This document shows positions 59,451 to 64,000 of a DNA stretch of 64,000 nt, piece after piece. Under the pieces are notes generated by a model. The model had not been told where the DNA came from. It made no database searches and saw only the letters and a list, made by a program, of their open reading frames with translations. This DNA is from Symsagittifera roscoffensis (taxonomy: Eukaryota > Xenacoelomorpha > Acoela > Convolutidae). Each line of letters begins with the position of its first letter. Positions within the stretch are counted from its first letter, which is position 1. The stretch lies in NCBI RefSeq assembly GCF_963678635.1, contig NC_087063.1, forward strand, positions 57,170,759 to 57,234,758, in the 5' to 3' direction. The position numbers were made by a program, and so were the translations under genes.

Positions 59451-60099
59451 TTTTTGGAGATTTGTTTTTGTTTTGAGTCAAACGCAAGCGTTTCTGATTT
59501 ATCTTTCTTGCAGGTGATTAATATTTGGCTGATAAATCTATGTTTGTCGAACTTTTCGATCTTTTTCTTATGTTTTTCGGAATTTGTTATATTGAGTTCT
59601 TTGTTTACCGCTGGGATATTGTGTAACGATACCCGTCATTTGTTAATTGTCTTGGTTTCAAAAAAGTTGAAAATGGGTAATTTTAGTAGAATTTTTTTTT
59701 TGACAATCCCGTAAAAAAATTGGTAGAATTTTTAATTTTTTTTCTGTGTCATTCTTAAATGATCCGATGGAATTTAAGAAAAACTTTCTTTCAGTGTTTC
59801 TCTTGAAGTGGAGAAAAAGTTTCTGCGCGACTTTAATTCGGGATTGATAAGCAATGATAAAAAAATAAGTTTTCTCGTGAATCATCTGTTGGATCTGAAT
59901 CTGTGAAGCCACAGTAAATATATTTTGTAGATTGATCGACTGAGTTGATTTTAAGGGGTCTCGCAATTTAAATTTATGTATTACGTTTTTGGGAAGTTCA
60001 CTGGTCGTGCTGAGTTGACTTGGATATTAAATTGAAAACAAATTTTGTTTTCCCAATCCAATGTTCAGTAAATTTTTAGTTCGTTTCAGTCATTAACAG

Positions 60100-60310
60100 T
60101 TTTTGTTGTCACATTCAATACCAATAAGTCGTCAATATTGCTTTGTCATGATTCCGACAAACATTAATTACGTCGCAGCTTTCTTTGTGTACACGTTTTT
60201 TTTCTGCAGCTTGATCCTACGGCAGCTATTTACTGCAGTTTGATTCGGCCATGTATTAATTACGCCGCAGCGTTTTTATGTATATGTTTGCTTACTGCAG
60301 CTTCACCCGT
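60100..60310. repeat. Imperfect 91-bp tandem pair (CTGCAG/GCAGCT words)
   Basis: TTAATTACGTCGCAGC...CTGCAGCTTGATCC (from about 60,165) repeats as TTAATTACGCCGCAGC...CTGCAGCTTCACCC (from about 60,256), with further single CTGCAG words between. Confidence 0.65.
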
Positions 60311-60539
60311 CTCTTTCTTCTACATATTCAATTCTCTATGAAATGGCATTTGAAGTTACCTCATGTACAAATAGGTTCTTTCGCCGGAAAAACGAAAAGG
60401 TGTCCTTAGCAAGTTTTCCTCCACAATTTTTGCATGATTTTCCTCTATCTGCAGCTTGTTTTGGTTACCTTTTATCAAAATTCCAGTGGTTATTTACAGG
60501 GTTATCATTATTGCGCCCAAGAACTGTTCCAATTTTTTT

Positions 60540-60830
60540 CTTTCTCTTTGGCGTCTATTAAGTAGCTTGTGGCGTTCAAATGCTACGCTTGGTTTTCTAA
60601 GTTTATCCGGAGGAGTTTGACCTTTGAGAAATTTTGCCCAAATTTTCTTTTACTCCCCCCTCAAGTGCTAAGTAGAGCAAAGAGCGGATTTCTTTGTCTG
60701 AATTTTCCATTCGCATTCCGTTGAACATGAACGTCGCGGTTTCTAAATTGATTCTGGCTTTTTCGAGTTTGTTGAATCGTCTCATTTCTTCAGCGTGTTT
60801 TGCGATCCGATCCATTTCTGCCGTTTTAAT
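60540..60830 (-). pseudogene. gag: Gag fragment of G3
   Basis: 60,603-60,815 reads AEEMRRFNKLEKARINLET, an NGMRMENSDKEIRS block, then LLYLALEGGVKENLGK, homologous to the Gag fragments at 49,709 and 54,300. The non-coding flank to the right (to about 61,090) is also related to those repeats. Confidence 0.65.
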
Positions 60831-61099
60831 TCAATTTTTGAGGTTCTTCCTCTAGGGGTCTCCCCTCATGCCAGCTTTGCTTGCAGATGACTGCGCCATA
60901 TACTTTCGCTCCAACTAAACTAGGCTTAAAAATAAGAAGTATGGAATAGAGTTCAAAATAAGTGTGTTGTTTCTAAGTAAGACATAATAACACTGAATCT
61001 TGCTCACTCCGATGGAGGTTGCTAGCAGTAGACAAGTTCAAAAACGACCAGTTAGATAAAATGAGATAATAAAATTTTAAGACTTCACAACAGAAGGGA

Positions 61100-61340
61100 A
61101 AGCGCGCGTTGAAAAAACGCGAATTTTTGGTGCAAGTTTCGCAAAAAAGGCCTAAAAACGCAACTTTTTTGCAAAAACGCGTTGCAATATACGCAAAAAC
61201 GCGTAAGTTCTGCGGCACAAAAATATTGGTCAAAACGTTCTTTTTAGCAATTTGGGAGACTTCAGAAAATCAGCTTAGTAAGCGTCTGAAAATTCACCCT
61301 CTCCTCCTCGAGAAAATCCTATATATGCCCCTGTCTGCTA
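61100..61340. repeat. Dispersed repeat, copy 1 (pairs with 63,050-63,250)
   Basis: Shares GCCTAAAAACGC, GGTC(A)AAAC-type words and the end CCTCGAGAAAATCCTA-ATATGCCCCTGTC with the 63-kb copy. The frame over it (61,109-61,390) is not a gene. Confidence 0.55.
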
Positions 61341-61482
61341 CTAAAAACAAAAAACTTAATGTGAATGGGAAAACTTTTATTACTCTTTGAATTTTTTGGG
61401 ATTCAATTACCAAAAAAGCTAATTAGAATTTAAAAAAAAAAGATAAGTTGAGAAAACGACACTTTACTTGCAGTTCCCCGCC

Positions 61483-61532
61483 GAAAGCGCCTTGATGAAC
61501 ACAGAATACTGAAAGCGCCTTGATGAACACAG
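61483..61532. repeat. 22-bp exact tandem repeat
   Basis: GAAAGCGCCTTGATGAACAC plus AG at 61,483-61,504 and 61,511-61,532, period 28. Confidence 0.9.
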
Positions 61533-61935
61533 TTGACAATTATGAGAATTCTTTAAGACAAATAAAACTGTGCGAAAATCTTTGCGGCATAGTCACATAA
61601 TTTACTCGCAGGTTACTAAACTAATCAAGATCATCGGCTAGGATGAACTTGTTGCGCAGGTGCTATGGCTACGAATATTTGTCAAACTGAGACCGAGTTT
61701 GATTTTTTTAATATATAAATGTTTTGCTTTGTTAAGTTTTTTTGAGATTTTAGAAGATTTGTGTAATAATAAGTTTGGTCAAAAACTATAAATTTCATCA
61801 CTAAAATTGATCTGAGGATAAAACAAAGGAGCATTAAAATTTTTGTTTCTTTCAAAATTCTGAACAACAGTCTAGACTAGCGACAATTGCTTAATGCACA
61901 TTGTATAGCTGGTCGCCAGTGCTTAAACACAAATT

Positions 61936-62115
61936 TTGAAGTTGGCTGACTTGTCACTGTCGGTAAGGTACCACGAGGGCCTTTCGCGATCCAGCGTGCA
62001 ACAGTTCAACTATTTGGCCCAGGCATACAACAACACCCCTCAAAAAAGGACACAGCTGTATCCCTATCGTCGGGCTCTTCAGAAGCAAACAAAGATGCCA
62101 GCTGTCAATCCAAAG
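61936..62115 (+). CDS. Candidate host gene, penultimate exon
   Basis: Open frame encoding a basic, Tyr/Gln/Arg-rich product (SSVQQFNYLAQAYNN, TQLYPYRRALQKQ) and ending in phase 0 at AAG before GTGAAT (62,116). The left limit is uncertain: TTTTGAAG at 61,941 is a possible acceptor, and a GTAAGG donor-like word lies within the frame near 61,960. No signal peptide or membrane segment. I do not recognise the family. Confidence 0.5.
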
Positions 62116-62451
62116 GTGAATCATGAAATTATCTGTCTTGATTTGTTAGTTCTTGCTTTTTTGCAAATCTATCTGGTTGAACGTTGTGTATGCTAATTGC
62201 GCAGCAAGCAGCTATCTTTGTTTTTATTAGCGCATCATTTCTTTTGCAGAGTGCATTTGTTTTCGTCTCTTAACAGCTGGGTTACTCAGGGCCCAGAATG
62301 CTGCTCTTCAACAACAAAGTAGCTCAGTTTGACAGACGAGTCAGGCGCATTCGCTGCAAAGGATACTATTTTTTTTTATAGCTGTGGATCTGCTGATTTT
62401 TTAAGCTTGCCTACTCATCTCCCTCCCCATCAAAACAACCTGCTTTTTTAG

Positions 62452-62667
62452 TTGGTGATCAAGTATGGTCAGTGGCTCAACAGTCCACGAGATGTGGGTT
62501 ACAAACTGGACATGGAGAGTAAAAGGGACATCTTGGCTGAGTCATACAGGTCCAAACACAAGGAAAACTTCAACAAGTACAGTCGGGGAATGATTGTCAA
62601 AACTCCGAGAAAACAGAAAAAAAGTCAGCCTGAAGAAAAGCCAAAGCAGCAAGAGAATGAAGATTGA
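62452..62667 (+). CDS. Candidate host gene, last exon
   Basis: It starts right after TGCTTTTTTAG, a strong acceptor, in phase 0 with the exon ending at 62,115 (intron 62,116-62,451, 336 bp, GT-AG). It encodes YGQWLNSPRDVGYKLDME, a charged helical part (KRDILAESYRSKHKENF), and a Lys/Glu/Pro-rich tail ending in TGA at 62,665. The bias to charged residues, clean frame and splice signals separate it from the decayed elements. Family unknown; a small basic structural protein is all that can be said. Confidence 0.55.
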   Translation: MVIKYGQWLNSPRDVGYKLDMESKRDILAESYRSKHKENFNKYSRGMIVKTPRKQKKSQPEEKPKQQENED

Positions 62668-63599
62668 AACAAGCTAATAATAACAGTGTATTTTCAAAAG
62701 TAAGGTGTATTTCAAGATTAATTGTGTAAATTTTGGCAGCTTGATGTTTCCCATATCTTTTCAGCTTCTCACTTCAAAACTTAAACATGTTCAAAAATCG
62801 ATGGCGCTGTACCGTTTACGAAAATCATATTGCACGTGACTACAAATGAAAATCCGTAATTGAGGAAAAAAGTTTTAGTTATCATCTTAGTCAAACAATT
62901 ACTCCTAAGAGGTCCTCAAGGGCTCCCTCATTTGTACTATTTTGAATTATCAAATTTTGCCGATGGACCCTAAAGTTTTTCTAAAAGCGCCTTCGTCGCC
63001 AATTTTATCTAAGATTGAGGGTGAAAAAGCATTTTGCTTTTGATCAAAATTTTCCAACAAGTGCCTAAAAACGCTTTTTTTTCAACGCTCTGACTGTGGC
63101 GAAGAAAATTTGGCCAAAACAAGGTCTTTTTATTTGCTTTGAGAAAACTCGGAATATCTATTTAGTCAACCTAAAAAAAGTCGACAAAGTTTTCGACATT
63201 TTTTGAAAATCTGCCCCCTCGAGAGAATCCTAGATCCGCTCCTGTCAAAATGATTTTTTTTTGCGTGAAGCCAGAACCTGATCATGAATTATAGCCTATC
63301 TTAATACATAGGGTCAATCAACCCTTACCTTTGATCGGCTCATTTATTCACTGATCGTATTTAAACTTGAATTTAGAAAAAAGGACAAAAACGGTTTGTG
63401 GATTTATTGTAACCTTACGGTTTTTTTGTAATCATCTGAATTGTGCGAATCCCTTGAGATAAACAATTCAAAAAAAGGAGCTTGATTAGCTTTTTTTGAA
63501 AATCAGACATGAGAAAATAGTCTTAGTTAGCCCCGTATTTTTATGATCAGACTATCGCGACCGACCCGAGATGAGGTGCTCGACTCATGATTCGACCGA
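62668..63599. other. 3' flank of the candidate gene; repeat copy 2 at 63,050-63,250
   Basis: No coding signal. 63,050-63,250 is the partner of 61,100-61,340 and ends CCCCCTCGAGAGAATCCTAG. No AATAAA signal was found close to the stop at 62,667. Confidence 0.45.
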
Positions 63600-63810
63600 A
63601 ATGGTCGAATGATGTCCGTTTATGACTTTTTCAGTCGAACGGTGTCCGATTTCATTTCCTTGAGTCGAACGATGTCTGTGTTCGACTTTGTTCGGCTTTA
63701 CTGGACATTGCTCGACTTGTTCGACTTTGCTCGACTTTGTTCGACTACACCGAACATTGTTCGACTTTGTTCGACTTTACCGGACATTTTTCGACTTTGT
63801 TCGACTTAAT
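63600..63810. repeat. TTCGAC minisatellite
   Basis: Irregular array of TTCGACTTTG, TCGACTTTGCTCGAC and TCGAA-GATGTCCG variants, about 15 TTCGAC/CTCGAC units. The plus frames over it (63,609-63,870) are repeat-driven. Confidence 0.85.
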
Positions 63811-64000
63811 AGGAAATTTTTGCTTTTACCGGGTTTTAGCCGAATCGTCCTGAGCTACAAAGAATCTTAGACATCAATCGACTGTTTCTCTCAAATCATC
63901 TGTCAAAAACCTCAACCTGGGCAGCCGCAAAATATGATTGAAAATGCCACAAATTTGGGCATCGTAGATTCGTGTGACCCGGGGTTGAGTTGTTGGATTT

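Larger units (their letters stand above)
56603..60830 (-). mobile_element. Ty3/gypsy-type retrotransposon G3, heavily decayed
   Basis: Reading right to left: Gag (60,540-60,830), RT (59,150-59,450), integrase (57,104-57,650), then a basic, Pro/Ser-containing tail (56,603-56,866). The order and orientation fit one gypsy element. LTRs were not found. It is more decayed than G1, and the intervening stretches (57,834-59,140, 59,460-60,100) hold no readable domain. Its Gag is related to that in the long direct repeats. Confidence 0.75.

Overview
The window looks like repeat-dominated, AT-rich nuclear DNA from an invertebrate animal. It has no operons, Shine-Dalgarno sites, rRNA or CRISPR. It is filled with Ty3/gypsy-type LTR retrotransposons, one LINE, foldback and satellite-like repeats, and a few gene fragments with introns. 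A larvacean tunicate is one possibility, suggested only by the mix of env-bearing gypsy elements and possible tRNA-derived repeats. I cannot place the species from sequence alone.

Layout. 1-5,309 (minus): decayed gypsy element G1 in a GC-richer island. Gag, protease, RT and RNase H are readable and the left window edge cuts RNase H. 5,310-9,240: non-coding, with a 185-bp tandem duplication and many GGAGGGTT motifs. 9,242-12,832 (plus): a GC-richer coding block broken by stops and frameshifts. It is not a recognised gene, and its layout (large soluble protein with an acidic tail, then a helical second protein) is compatible with an endogenised negative-strand RNA virus N-P region. 12,833-14,600: AT-rich, with a possible tRNA-derived SINE.

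14,600-36,743 (minus): gypsy-type element G2. A 4.6-kb gag-nucleocapsid-protease segment is tandemly duplicated (unit A 23,275-27,868; unit B 27,869-36,499). Single RT, RNase H and integrase remnants and an env-like tail lie on the 3' side. A nearly complete LINE (31,204-35,242, minus) sits inside unit B with a 6-bp target-site duplication, so it arrived after the duplication. 36,750-46,000: non-coding, with small hairpins and a dispersed inverted-repeat family (40,880-48,090) that includes a foldback pair at 43,470-44,372. 46,003-46,969 (minus): broken Cys-loop (nicotinic-type) receptor fragment.

47,842-55,600: two long direct repeats. The gap between them holds a near-perfect 392-bp palindrome (50,938-51,329). 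Both copies carry a fragment of gypsy Gag; the first copy has lost two internal blocks. 56,000-60,830 (minus): a third gypsy element, G3, with Gag, RT and integrase remnants. 61,936-62,667 (plus): the best candidate for a live host gene, two exons joined by a canonical GT-AG intron. 63,600-63,810: a TTCGAC-type minisatellite.

All retroelement proteins except most of the LINE RT are inactivated. Function calls rest on motifs read by eye, and no database search was possible.
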